Assembly (NCBI GenBank): GCA_964036045.1
Contig: OZ038388.1
Span: forward strand, 35,294,497-35,358,496
Source: Eutreptiella sp. 'Long Island Sound 2002'
Lineage: Eukaryota > Euglenozoa > Euglenophyceae > Eutreptiales > Eutreptiaceae
Direction: 5' to 3'
DNA length: 64,000 nt
Position 1 is the stretch's first letter. Every line of letters starts with the position of its first letter. The notes beneath the pieces are model-generated. The model saw nothing but the letters and a program-made list of their open reading frames with translations, had not been told where the DNA came from and ran no database searches. Of the stretch, positions 11,001 to 21,598 are shown piece after piece. A program made the position numbers and the translations under genes.

Positions 11001-11420
11001 GGGGGGGGGGGGGGGGGCGGGGTACTGCACTTTTATCCCCATTTTCCTGAAGTGAATTTCCTGTGTGTCTGGGGGGGGGGGCTGCACTTTTATTATTCGA
11101 AACGGAGGGGGGGGGGGGTTACTATACCCAGGGTCCCTCACTTTCCCCCATGTTCCACATTTTCCCATTTTCCACTTGTTGCCACTAGGAGAAAAGCCTG
11201 ATGGGGGGCCCACCAGCAAAACTGACCCTGTTGTTATTTACATACCTAGTTCATGCCTACAGTCATGGTCTGCAAAGGAAGCAAGGTGCAGAATTGGGCA
11301 AGAGAAAAAGGGGGGGGGGTAAGTCTGATATGGGGGGCAAGGCACAAGTCTGATCTTGGGGGGGGGGGGGGCAAAGGTCTATCATGGGGGGCTTTGGGGG
11401 GTTGGGGGTTGGTGGGGATG
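11001..11420 (+). repeat. cluster of G-tracts inside the fold-back element
   Basis: Uninterrupted G runs occur at 11001-11017 (17), 11071-11081 (11), 11107-11118 (12), 11310-11319 (10) and 11358-11371 (14), with further short runs up to 11420. The phrase TTTCCTGAAGTGAA recurs 72 bp apart (10971 and 11043), so the first two tracts belong to a local duplication. The strand bias (G on plus) gives strong G-quadruplex potential. Glycine- and proline-rich open frames here result from the runs. Confidence 0.75.
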
Positions 11421-12181
11421 GTCCATAAAAGTCTGAAGTCTGAAGTCTCATAGCCCATTGGGTTACTATACCCATAGCTGGTGTGCAAGTAAATCATAAA
11501 TTTTCACGATGAAATGCACGGGAGAGTGTAGCATTTTTCATGTAGTCATACATTCATGATTGGCCATGACAGCCCACCCTAAGGTGGGCCGTCCGGATGT
11601 CTTTGGGGTTTAAGGAAAATTAGTAGGGACCTTTGATCCGTCGGCCCTTGCCAATGTGGCGCCCATGTGGTGAGCAGGGGGTCCAGGAGCACACGGCGGA
11701 TGGTTGGTGCCCACCAACTATTTAGTGCGAAGCAGTATTAGGACAAAGATGGAGATATTGAGATCTTCCCGTTGGCTTTTTGGCTACCATATTTGGCGTA
11801 TGGGATGTCAACCCAAGGTTTCGTCCGTCTTTCACCGTGTTGTAGGTCTTATCTTGTCTTCCATCTTTGGCTTTCATGTTGGTGCAAAATGATACTGAAT
11901 TGCCTTCCGAAGTATGGAACTAATTAATGAATCAAGTAATTATCTCCTAGAGAGAGACCGCTCAACGTGTCGTGAGGAGCCGGTCACAGGCCAAGTACCA
12001 ATGCAAAGAAGACAGTGCAACAAAGCCAATGACACAACATATCATCTCACATTTTCTTCAATCAGAGGCATTTTAATTTAGTCTATGGCACTATGTGCAC
12101 TCTCACGAGTTCGTCGTCAGGTGCAAGCACTCTTTCCTACCGTTCCCACAAGACATGGGCAAAGCAAAAGAAAAATTGGTG

Positions 12182-12290
12182 TCCGTTGGTTTCACCTCCG
12201 TTCGTTGTGTAAATACAGCTCTATTCATTAAGTTGATTCACCTCCGGTCTTTTTGTGAATCACACCTCCGTGTCCGGTTAGTGAAACACA
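12182..12290 (-). repeat. minisatellite related to the 22.6-23.2 kb array
   Basis: The words TTTCACCTCCGTTCGTTGTG, TTCACCTCCGGTC and CACACCTCCGTGTCC occur in about 100 bp. Their reverse complement (ACGGAGGTG with TTCACAAAACGA) is the unit of the longer array at 22611-23215, so the two loci share a repeat family in opposite orientation. Confidence 0.55.
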
Positions 12291-12484
12291 AAAGAAAGCG
12301 CAAAAGAAGAATAATGCATCCAGAATAGCGTGCTGGACAAGGCCACACACCAATCATTTACTTCGTCACAAGGTAGCCCACTTGTGCTAAAAAGGCATTG
12401 AAATCCCTCGACTTGGGACCATGGATGGGGTTTGTTTACTTTCACCACCTATGCACAAGGGGCCACACTTGGTGGGCGAAACAC

Positions 12485-12973
12485 GAACATTTCTAGTCGT
12501 TCAGTTTGTTATTGTTCTTTGTACCGTTGAGCGCGTCCTAAGATTGGGATTCCCGAATTACATTTGTTTTCATGCTTGCTTATTAGAGTGTGAAGGGTGA
12601 ACACACGGTTGCAGTGAGAAGAGAAGGACAAACAATGGACAAGTGTGTCGCAAACCTTCAAAACACGGCAAACCCGAAACCTTCAAACAAACGGCAAACC
12701 CTAAATCTTGGAACAAAACCGGCTAACGCAAAACCTTGAAACGAAAACGGTGAACCCGAAACCTTCAAACGAAAAAGGCAAACCCTAAAACTTCAAATGA
12801 AGACGGCAGACAAACAACCTTCAAACAAAAACCGCAAACCAAAAACCTTCGAAGGACAATGGCAAACCCTATATGTTCAAGTGAAAAGGGCAAACCCGAA
12901 ACGTTTTTCATTTGAACGTTTTGAGTTTGCCGTCTTCTTTTGAAGGTTTAGGGTTATCGTTTGAAGGTTTTGG
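12485..12973 (-). repeat. right inverted arm of the fold-back element
   Basis: Reverse complement of the left arm, with 12973 matching 10280 and 12485 matching 10767. The near-identity of the arms shows either recent insertion or ongoing gene conversion between them. Confidence 0.8.
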
Positions 12974-13195
12974 GTTTGCCCTTTTCAATTGAATATTTTA
13001 GGGTTTGCCGTTTTTGTTAGAAGATTTAGGCCGAACCCTAAACCTTCAAATAAAAATAGCAAACCCAAAACCTTCGAACAAAACCAAAATCTTCAACCAA
13101 AACGGCAAACCCAAAACCTTCAAACACAGGAAACCCTAAGAAACCTTCAAACAAAAATTGCAAACCCGAAATATTCAAATGAAAATTGCATGTGA
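12974..13195 (+). repeat. extra fold-back subrepeats beyond the right arm
   Basis: The 30-bp subrepeat continues in arm orientation to about 13020 (TTTAGGGTTTGCCG), then flips from about 13025 into the opposite orientation (AACCCTAAACCTTC to GCAAACCCGAAATATTC). This forms a second, smaller inverted repeat and may be the true end of the element or a second truncated copy. The right limit TTGCATGTGATCCC partly resembles the complement of the left flank at 10265-10280. Confidence 0.5.
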
Positions 13196-13708
13196 TCCCA
13201 TGCTTTGCGGTCAACCCCTCAATGAAAACCCCAGCATTCTCAATGTTGAGAATCTTGCATGATTGTTCACGACAGAGGTGGAATTAACAAAGCAAGACAT
13301 CCGATCCCACCGGAACAAGGAGTTTGCATCCGTTTAAAAAATCCGTGCGCTTAGCGTTGCTGTTAGCCTTCTTAGTATCTCAGCTTGTCCGAAAACTGCC
13401 CAGGGGCTACCGAAACCCTGCTTTTCGTGGACTCAATCTTCCCGGTCACCGTTTTGGCTATATGGCTCGAAAAGCACCTCCGAAAGTTGCTACGGCGAGC
13501 TTGGGACCCGAACTCTTAGGTGGAGGGTTCAAAGGTGCTTTTCGAGTCGATGTCGCGTGACCTCGTGCCCGGGTCCCAGGGGGTTTTTGCTGCCTGTCTG
13601 ACCCCTGTTTCTGGGTCCCTCCGAAATGAAAAAATGGGCACGAAAGGCATAGAAGGCTCCCTCCCTCCCTAGCACAAGACTCGTATGCAGAAAAGAAGCA
13701 TGAAATGG
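13196..13708. other. unassigned; contains a 14-bp inverted repeat
   Basis: CTCGAAAAGCACCT at 13466-13479 and AGGTGCTTTTCGAG at 13533-13546 are perfect reverse complements around a 53-nt spacer and could form a hairpin. No coding or transposon family is otherwise recognised. Confidence 0.45.
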
Positions 13709-14218
13709 TCAACACGCATTGTCAGTGTCAACCCAATCCTCCAATTGGTTCATCAATTGCTCACGGTTCACGTTCAAGCGCAAAAAATCAACAAGGTCAG
13801 GCTCACGCTGCCGCAACCCTCGAGTGGCCTTCTTAAGGTGTTCTACAGTCAAATCACCTACATCCTTAGGCAACAACTTAGCCACAACACGCCTACCTCG
13901 AAGCTTACTCTCACGATCCTTTGCTACAGCCCTCGCCTTCTTCTTCTCATTCTCCTTTACCAACTCAGACAACCGAAGGTAGCAGTAAGTTAGGTACCTG
14001 CACTCGGGTGAATCAAGGCGCTTGCTGACTCTATTCATCACTTGCTTCATGCGCCATGGTTCGCTAATCACCAAGTTTAGGTACTTGCTACGGGCCACAA
14101 TGAAATGAGATGCTACCAACACCATGCGTGTGCTTTGATTCTGGTCGAAACTTGTTCCGGTGCCAAATCGGAAACAAGCTTGGTCTTCAGGCAAAATACA
14201 ATTATAGAAAGATAACAA
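13709..14218 (-). CDS. hypothetical protein, Lys/Arg-rich helical region
   Basis: A 169-codon open frame that looks more protein-like than its neighbours: mixed composition and an internal charged helical segment (residues about 90-125, including LVKENEKKKARAVAKDRES) followed by leucine-spaced sequence (LKKATRGLRQREPDLVDFLR). I recognise no family. The first residues may be intron, since TTTTGCCTGAAG just before DQACFRFG could be a splice acceptor near 14185. It may be an exon of a host gene or a piece of a DNA transposon. It lies between the fold-back element and repeat-rich DNA with no related neighbour. Confidence 0.35.
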   Translation of the reverse strand: MLSFYNCILPEDQACFRFGTGTSFDQNQSTRMVLVASHFIVARSKYLNLVISEPWRMKQVMNRVSKRLDSPECRYLTYCYLRLSELVKENEKKKARAVAKDRESKLRGRRVVAKLLPKDVGDLTVEHLKKATRGLRQREPDLVDFLRLNVNREQLMNQLEDWVDTDNAC

Positions 14219-15601
14219 TTTAACAAAACAAACATTTGTTGCACTTTAACGCAAAACTAATGCTACTCAGAAACTTGTCTCATCCTTTTGATAGAAATAC
14301 CATCTTCGGATACCATCTGAGGCGATGCCATCATGCCATCTTCATCTTATGCATGGCAAAAGCTCCCAACGGTGTGCAATATGGGTGGTTGTATGCTTGG
14401 GAAGGGGTCAAGGGCGGGGGTTCATGGAAGGCCAACGGGACCTCACACGGTGGCAACCCGAGTTTTGCACAGCACTAAAGGAACCCAACAACGGACAATA
14501 GGATTTTGGCCTTTCTTCTATGCACGCTGCGCACACCCAGCATGCCACCACCCCTGCCAAAGCAGCACAAACACAGAGAAAACAAATGATAGAAATAATG
14601 TGTATCAAGAACGTAAATTGTAGGTGTTTTCAGTATATAGAATGCCCAAATCAATCAAAGTGAATGCAAGGAACAATAAAGACGAACGCAGCCCCCCAAA
14701 ACTCCGTTCAGAGTTTGAGTTCAGATCAATGGTGCCCCGCTCACCTACTTTTGCGCTGCGAGTGCTTGGAGAACAATTTACCCCCCCCCCTTCCCGGGAG
14801 GGCCACACTGGGCGCTTGAGGAAATTTTGTTGGCCAACGGAATGGACAAAAAAAAATTTACCATCAGCAAAGAGGGACAAGAAGGAGAAGAGGGAGGCCA
14901 CCAAGACGGAGGAGCGTGCACGCAGGGTCAATAACATGCGTAGTGGGGCAGTTATGGCGGAGGGTTTGCAGCCATAGTGTTGCATTTGCACTATGTCTGC
15001 CACAGGAGTCTGTCACTATGGGTGGCCGGAAAAGGAGCAGCGCTGATGCTGTGGACGCTTGAGATACCCCAGACTGGCAACCATGTCAGGTGCTGTTTTT
15101 CAATCAGTTGCTCCATGGGTAGCTGCGAGTTTTGCCGTGCACCAGCCATTGAGGTGGTACGCTTGCAACAACTTGTGGGTCCTAGTGGACCTGCACACCA
15201 GTGTCAACAGACCCAGCCCTCAGTGGCACCCTGTTGCACAATAGCCGTCCGGAAACGGTCTGGCCTAACAAAGTGCACACGGGAGTGGGTCGCGCTCCTG
15301 CTTGGCAGGCACAACCTGCAAATGACCAAATCAGTATCAGCCTCCTCTCAAACATAATACTACTTCATGGAAGCTAGTCACAGCAGCAAAAGCAGGAGTA
15401 CTAAATGGAATGGCCATTTGGTGAAATCGGCCCAAAATCAAACTGAGAGGGTAATGATAGGAGCCCTGCACACTCACACACCTCTGCACGTCACCAGCCC
15501 AGCTCTCATGCATATATGCATGGACCAGGTCTGTGGCAGGATGCGGACATATCGTGTGATCGGAGGTTCAGGGAAAAATGCTGCGGCAGTGCCATCCGCT
15601 G
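14219..15601. other. unassigned sequence
   Basis: Several open frames of 60-130 codons overlap on both strands here, none with recognisable motifs. A 10-nt C run lies at 14781-14790. No RNA gene or repeat shared with the rest of the window was seen. Confidence 0.4.
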
Positions 15602-15805
15602 TTTTCTGTCGGCCGCTGCGGCCGCTGCTCCTGCTGGTGTCCTTTCCGCATTCGCGGAGCCCAGTGGTTGGTGTGCTGGGGCTGTGCTGGATGTGGCATG
15701 GTGTGCCGTTTGCGCATCAGTGGCGCCCAGTAGTTGCCGCATTGGGGTTGTGCTGGTTGTTGTTAGGGTCGTTTGACTGTTTTTGGTGCCCACACGCCTC
15801 TGTCC
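15602..15805 (+). repeat. dispersed GC-rich repeat, copy 1
   Basis: Begins around TCTGTCGGCCGCTGCGG and includes CTCCTGCTGGTGTC, TTCGCGGA-CCCAG, GTGCCCAGTAGTTG-like and GGGTCGTTTGAC words in the same order as the copy at 19054-19262. By eye identity is about 80%. A 306-codon open frame across it is judged accidental. Confidence 0.6.
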
Positions 15806-17220
15806 ACTGGCTGTCCATAACCTGCCTCGCTACGTTTCCGTGTGCGCGAGGCCCAGGTGCCCTTCTCCGCCACGCCTTGTCCCAACCGTCCACTATATGT
15901 CCCTTTCCCCCTCGCGGCTGGTCTGCCCCTGATGGGCTCCCACTCTTGTTGCGCAAACAGCCCGTCTGGGCTGCGGGAGACACCCCCCACCTGATGCCGG
16001 TTGAGCAGGGGTTCCCCCCCCCCCGAAAAGTCCCTGGCGCACAAGCGCGACTCGACGGACCAGGCACTGCCCACCTGTTGGAGTGGGGAAGGAAGGCGCA
16101 CCAATTTTTTTTCGGAAGAACTCATGATTCGGTGGACATTCATGATATGCCACGCAGTACTTTGGGCGAAAAAATGCGTTCAAAAGTCCGTGCAATTTGT
16201 TCAAGGGATGCACGCAAGAGCCTTCGGATGCAATGCACAACTGTGCGCAAGAGATTGGAACGCAAAAAAAAAGATGGGATGGACTAGTCTGGAGAACCGT
16301 CGGTGGCAGGGACAGACGGGCACTGAATGGGTCGATGATGTTGGGGGGCCGACAGCCCGTGAGGCACCCACTGGGGAAGACGAGGCATGTTTTTCTTTTC
16401 CTGAGTAGTCAACATCAATGTTGTTCGGCGTGTGTGGCTTTCTGGCCAAAGCGGCAACTTCTGGAGGTGCATGACAAATGTTTCCATGGTGGACAGAATT
16501 GGATTGCACAGAAATGAAACAAAGGGTGATGCACAAAGTTCACAATGCCGTGCAAATCCCAAACATTCGCGGGCTCCGAATTTTTGCAAAGGGCAATTTT
16601 AATTTTCATGCAGCAAAAGTGTTTGCGCAACCACCAACAAGCTTGATGGATAGATTTTTTCGCGGTTTTTTTGGGGGGGAAATTGATTTTTACTCCAGGA
16701 TGTGACCACAAAAATAAGTTTCTTGTGCGCAACATGGACAATGGTCATGGCGAATAATAGAAATGCGAAGGTTAGGCATGGGTCCTGCAACAAAAGGAAC
16801 ACCCAGTGCGACCCTGTCACAGTTGTAGCCGGCGCAGCAACCGGGTCCAAACGAGTATGCCGTTGATACCTCGGGTATTCGTATGTGTTGATCTTTGAAA
16901 GAGGGCATCCTCCACCTGTTGATTATGTGTGTTTGTGTTGGGGGGGGGGGGGGACAAAGGCGGTGTGGGTACGCCAGTGATCCCCAAATCTGGGGCAAAA
17001 TATTTTTTGACAAGTGAGAGTGGGAAGGCTGTCCCCCTTCTCAAAAGTGCTGCTTCTGCCCCTCCCATGCCGGCGCTGGCACGCTTCACCGTTAGCCCCC
17101 CTCCCAAAGCATTGAAGTGTGGATGGGGCTCACCTCAGACAGGGGGCACTACACAGCACGGTCCGCCCAGGGGGCCCGTCATGCAGCAATGCGTTGACAC
17201 TGCCTCAATGGAGTGCACAC
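15806..17220. other. unassigned sequence with homopolymer runs
   Basis: C11 at 16014-16024, A9 near 16264 and G14 at 16940-16953 are the only salient features. Open frames on both strands lack recognisable domains. The right end leads into the discoidin exon and may be intron of that gene. Confidence 0.4.
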
Positions 17221-17595
17221 CTCCAGCCCAGCGCTCATCAGAGAACAAACCGCCGGCAGTGCCCTGCATAGCCCCCATGATCGCGGTGGAAAAGCGGGCG
17301 CTTTGATCCTCCCCGTTGTGGACTGGGGACCAGACAACCTCGTCTGCGCTGACAAAGACCTTGTAGGAGGTCACCGCTGCGTTCTGGTTGTTGCGATCGC
17401 CATGGCCTTGTCGGATGACGCCCCGGATGATGGAGCGTAATCCAGCATCAATCTGGTACCACTGGGTGGTGTCCCATGCTGTGGGATACCACATGCGCCG
17501 GTCAGGCCCGCCATCAACGATTTCTGACGGAGGACGCCTTCCATTGGGCTGCCTCAGGATTCGCTGCTCCACAAGATTCCGCTCGAGAGAGACAT
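17221..17595 (-). CDS. F5/8 type C (discoidin) domain exon
   Basis: Discoidin domains bind carbohydrates or phospholipids, usually on secreted or surface proteins. The frame encodes GGPDRRMWYPTAW, then WYQIDAG, IIRGVIRQGHGD and VTSYKVFVSADEVVWSPVHNG in the order typical of the family. On the minus strand CATTCCTGTTTCCACAG ends at 17596, an excellent splice acceptor, and CTGGAG followed by GTGTGC at 17220 is a possible donor. These bound a 375-bp exon holding about two thirds of the domain. The C-terminal strand (usually ending in a YIRI-like motif) should be in a further exon at lower coordinates, which I could not find. The open frame reaches 17617, but residues before the acceptor are likely intron. 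Confidence 0.7.
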
Positions 17596-17617
17596 CTGTG
17601 GAAACAGGAATGTTCAT

Positions 17618-18162
17618 CCGACAACTTTGTCTCTAGGGGCTACGTAGGCAAGTCCCAAATGGGTGCCAAATCATTCAGCGCACCAAAACACAACGGGCTG
17701 GTGCGATGGTTTGGTAAATCACCTTCAAGGGAGCTGCGTCAGCCGGGGGGTGGGGAGGTTGCAAAGGCAGCCAGAGACGCCAGCCACGGCTAGGCGGGGT
17801 CACCCTTGGCCCCTTTGACCGATCAAAGGGTGGAGGCAGAAGGCGCCGGCTCGCGAACTCGAGGAGCCCCAACACCCTGCGACCCCACACGGCGAGGCGG
17901 TCTCATTAAACTAGGTGTTGTCCTCCGACATCGTGAAGTACGTAGTTGGGTGATCTCCTACGACGCCTTGCCTGCTTGGCTAGGGCTGGCGCTCTCCCAC
18001 ATGCCACAAAAGTGTTCCACCCAAATTAACATCATTGTGGAGAGCTTTCCGCCACATATTTCCGTAACCCCACACTTCCAGACGTGTCTACCCACGGGGC
18101 CCTCTTGTCAGCCGCGCGCGCACCGTGTCACGTGCCCCCTGTGTGACGTTTCGTCCTGCGTT
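17618..18162. other. unassigned; probably intron or intergenic
   Basis: No recognisable feature. It lies immediately upstream (in minus orientation) of the discoidin exon, so it may be intron of that gene. Confidence 0.35.
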
Positions 18163-18222
18163 GGTTATCTTACGGGGCCCTGAACAGTCACCCGTTTGTC
18201 CCTTCGCTGCTCGCGTCGGGGT
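18163..18222 (+). repeat. dispersed repeat fragment, copy 2
   Basis: TTACGGGGCCCTGAACAGTC followed by ACCCGTTTGTCCCTTCGC matches TTACGGGGCCCTGGACAGTC followed by ACCCGTTCTTCCCTTCGC at 18998-19035, in the same orientation. Only this part of the longer repeat is preserved here. Confidence 0.6.
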
Positions 18223-18983
18223 ACGTTGGCTTGCTTGTCGTGCAGGCCAGCAGCGCCCCGTGGTCTACTCTCGTGGTCTCCTCGCCACATTGCTTATCCA
18301 CTGGAGCGGCTGGGGTAAAACTCACTCTCTCTCTCCCGCTTCCACTCCACAACGCCACGACGCCAAAAAGCAACAACCAACAACAAATGCCACAGGCACA
18401 AACCGCCTGTTCTTCAGGTCGTAATACTCAGAACTATTGGACACACACCTGCCCGTTTTGACAACCAAGAGCTCTGTTACAAAGATAAGTTGTGCATCTC
18501 GTCGACTGCCGAATGACCCGTGGCGTCGCTGCAAGAGAAGCGGCGGCCAGCGCGACACGATGCACGCAAGACCGTGTTTGTGCGTAGCGTGATGGGGAAT
18601 GGGACACGGCGATGCGCAACATCACTCATCGCTACAAATCAGAGCAACATATGGAGGATTGACTGTTACTCTGCAGCACGATGCCATGCTGCTATGTCCA
18701 CACACACACACACACCTCACAACCATCGTTCAGCACCTTCTTCCCATAACGATACCCTCTAAATGATGTTGATTTGCATTCGGCACCACAAAACAAAGCG
18801 ATCCCCAGGAAGCCCCCAAAACGACGACGCCACAGGGTCGTTGTGCTTAGGCAACACAATGCTGGCGCAAAGGAGGGGGCGTACTTCAAAAACACTCAAA
18901 AAGCAGAGCCACAGGTTTGCCCCCAACTACACGGAGCACGCAACGCGCAGTGCGTCACATCCGCCCCCCCCCCCCCCGCGTCG
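18223..18983. other. unassigned; short CA repeat and C14 tract
   Basis: A short (CA)n run lies near 18699-18714 and a 14-nt C run at 18964-18977 directly before the longer dispersed repeat copy. No gene is recognisable. Confidence 0.4.
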
Positions 18984-19262
18984 GGTTGCTGTTTCTTTAC
19001 GGGGCCCTGGACAGTCACCCGTTCTTCCCTTCGCATGTTGCGTCGGTCCGCTGCGTTCTGTCGGCCGCTGCGGCTGGTGCTCCTGCTGGTGTCGTTTCCG
19101 CGTTCGCGGACCCCAGCTGTTGGTGTGCGGGGGCTGTGCTGGTTGCGGCGGGTGCCATTTGTGCGTTAGCGGTGCCCAGTAGTTGGCGTACCGGATTGTG
19201 CTGGTTGTTGCGGGGGTCGTTTGACGGTTTTTGCTGCCCGCGCACCTCAGCCCCCCCACAGT
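18984..19262 (+). repeat. dispersed GC-rich repeat, longest copy
   Basis: This copy contains both the TTACGGGGCCCTG block shared with 18163-18222 and the TCTGTCGGCCGCTGCGG to GGGTCGTTTGACGG block shared with 15602-15805, so those two are partial copies of one family. It begins directly after a C14 run. No protein or terminal structure identifies the element class. Confidence 0.6.
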
Positions 19263-21598
19263 GTCTGCTCGTCAGCTGCGCGCTGGGGGCGTCACGGGTG
19301 GGCGGGCTGAATCCTGAAGGCCAACAAGACTAGGGCCGGCGGGGGGGGGGCGGGTGAACACAAAGGTGGCCGTGGGGGAGGGGGGGGTCTCTGACCGAAA
19401 TAAACCTTCGGCATGGACGACCTTCGAGTGGTCCTTTTTGTTGCCATAGTAGCTGCCACGAACGATGTGCAACAAAGTGGACAATTTATACAAAACAAAC
19501 AAAAACCAAGTGAAAACACAAAAGGCCATTGAATGTTTCAACCCTGAAGCCTTTGCAAACACCTGTCATGCTCTCACACAGTGAGATGCGCATGTGCATC
19601 CCCGAGATTCCTCGCACTGAATGGGGGCGATACATTGTATTGCCTGCTCCATCCACGGGTGTGCCGGTTTGTGTTGTTTTGTGTGAGGCCTGAATATGGG
19701 TCCCAATCATGCATCCCCAGACCCATAGCCCCGCAACCGCAGAGTACCCAGGAACAAAACTGTGCACGCCCACTCACTCCCGCCGAATTCCTCGGGTCCC
19801 TCACTCACACGCGCCCACACGCGGCAGTCCCCACCGGTACTATTCTTTTGAAATGCAGAAAGACTCAAGTACCCAACGAGCACATCTCAAAGCAGTTCAC
19901 CACTCGTTTCACAAAACAGACCACCTCTTTTTAGGTGCTCTTGTCCATCAATTTCCGATTTTCTTTGTTGTGCATTGCTGGTGCAATCTCTGTGACAGCC
20001 ATTGCCTCTGCCGCCTCAACAGTCTCAACAGTAACTACTTTCTACCAGCCTCACTGAACAACGGTGCGCTACGTTTGTTGCTCACGCGGAGGGTGATCAC
20101 CTCCGACGGTTCGAGACAACAATGAAACAATGAAATACGAAAAGGGTTCGCTGAAAACCACATGAAGGGCTTGTCGAGGGAAGGCGGTTCGAATCGGCAG
20201 GTGCCGAGGGAAACCCCCAGGTGCTTTGTGCAAACTACCGGCCGGAATGGGCGACAGGCGCCTCTGCCTCCGGGCTGCTGTTGAGGGCAGGGGCACATAC
20301 GCCATCCCAGTTGCACATCGACCAACGGGTGAACCCGAGAGTGCCCATCCAAATGCCTCCAATACGACGTTCCCCTGATGTCCTGGCCGTTAGGGATCAC
20401 TAACCAGCACTGGGTCCACAGCCCACTGGAGGCAGCCGTACAACTTCGACAGTGAGTCACTTCGCAACGCGGTTCATCGTACGCCGGACTGCGGAGAGCA
20501 TTGGGCCAGCGGTGCACAGCGTGAATGGAGGCGGTGCATCATGGGGACCTAGCAATCCGATCCACGCAGAACGGAGGTCCGGAGCCCCCCCCCCCCCCCG
20601 TATGGTGACATGTGAGCTGTTGCGTGTGCGGCGTTGTTGAGACGGCATCAGCACAACATGCAGCACATGCTGATCACAAGAGTGAAAGAAAAGCCTGTCA
20701 AAAGCCGCAAGCGGCCTCAGGCGCCTTTCGCAAAAGGGTCTGCGGGAGAGAGAGGGCAACACATTTCGTCAACACGATAGTGGAGCAGGATACCGGACAG
20801 TAACGAAAACAGCAAACGTTGCGCACACCGACAAACCAATGAAGCAACCAGTGTTGTCCGAGCAAGCAGATGTGGTATTAGAAAAGCAATACACTTCCCA
20901 TGCAAAGGCACGTGTCAGGGCCCTATGGGCGGCACGCAATGTGACAGCAGAAGAATGGCCACACGGCAGCCCCATATTGACCCTAGCGTCACAATTGATA
21001 AGCAGGGCGACCGTGCTTTCATGGTTTGACCCGCCACTGCATCTTCAATAGGATCAAAAAGCCTCACTCCTTCCCTTTCCCCTGAGAATTTGCGAGAGTG
21101 CACCATCACATCCGCCCCGCCCCCGCCCCCGCCCCTTCTAAGGTCGAATTTGGGACATGACGGCTTTGTGGCCAAGATGGTCGCGGGAGCTTACCCACAT
21201 CACGACACGTGTCGCGGTACACTTTCCGATGACCCCCCCCTCCGTGTCATGGTCAGCGGCACAAGTGACACAAATGACACAAGTACCACACATCTCAATA
21301 TACGAACCATTGGCACCGTGCCACGACGCAGCCCAAGTGACGGCCCCATAGTAGTGAGACGACACGGCCCAACCCCCCCCCCCCTCCATGGCCGGGTAAG
21401 CTCTGTGGGCACCTTACCTACCCTACCTCCAATTGACAAGAAGATTATTGCAGCTGCAACCGGACCGGAGCTAGAAATATTCGAAATAGGAAGTCGGTCA
21501 CTTGAGGATGTGAATGCTCGGTATTTGAAAAAGTCGTGTCCGTCGGCGAGCAACAGGTGGTCCAGTTGTCATCCTCGGTACGATCCGTTTCGGCCAAC
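19263..21598. other. unassigned sequence with G/C homopolymers
   Basis: Runs G10 at 19341-19350, C15 at 20585-20599 and C12 at 21373-21384 are present. The C15 run is followed by GTATGGTGACATGTG, nearly the sequence after the C10 run at 28691. A plus-strand frame around 21420-21590 looks somewhat protein-like but matches nothing I know. No other gene is supported. Confidence 0.4.

Larger units (their letters stand above)
10280..12973. mobile_element. fold-back-type element with 488-bp inverted arms
   Basis: The left arm (10280-10767) and right arm (12485-12973) are reverse complements at roughly 97-98% identity by eye. The outer parts of the arms are themselves built of short degenerate direct repeats of about 30 bp, with the words TTTGAAGGTTT, GGGTTTGCC and TTTTCGTTTG. 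Long inverted arms made of short tandem repeats are the hallmark of Foldback (FB) transposons. The 1.7-kb interior has G-tracts and a minisatellite but no transposase. Target-site duplications could not be fixed because similar subrepeats continue past the right arm. Confidence 0.75.

Noticed and set aside
10905-11500. Glycine- and proline-rich frames in the fold-back interior
   Set aside because: Produced by G homopolymers on alternating strands; no domain and frame depends on run length.
10280-13195. Plant-type telomere repeat (TTTAGGG/CCCTAAA words)
   Set aside because: The heptamer occurs only as isolated parts of a 30-bp subrepeat and never as consecutive perfect units.
13466-13546. 14-bp inverted repeat as a transcription terminator
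   Set aside because: Spacer of 53 nt, no following T run and eukaryotic context; kept only as a possible hairpin.
15367-16287. 306-codon plus-strand frame
   Set aside because: It runs through a dispersed repeat copy and a C11 run, has no recognisable motif and overlaps equally long antisense frames.
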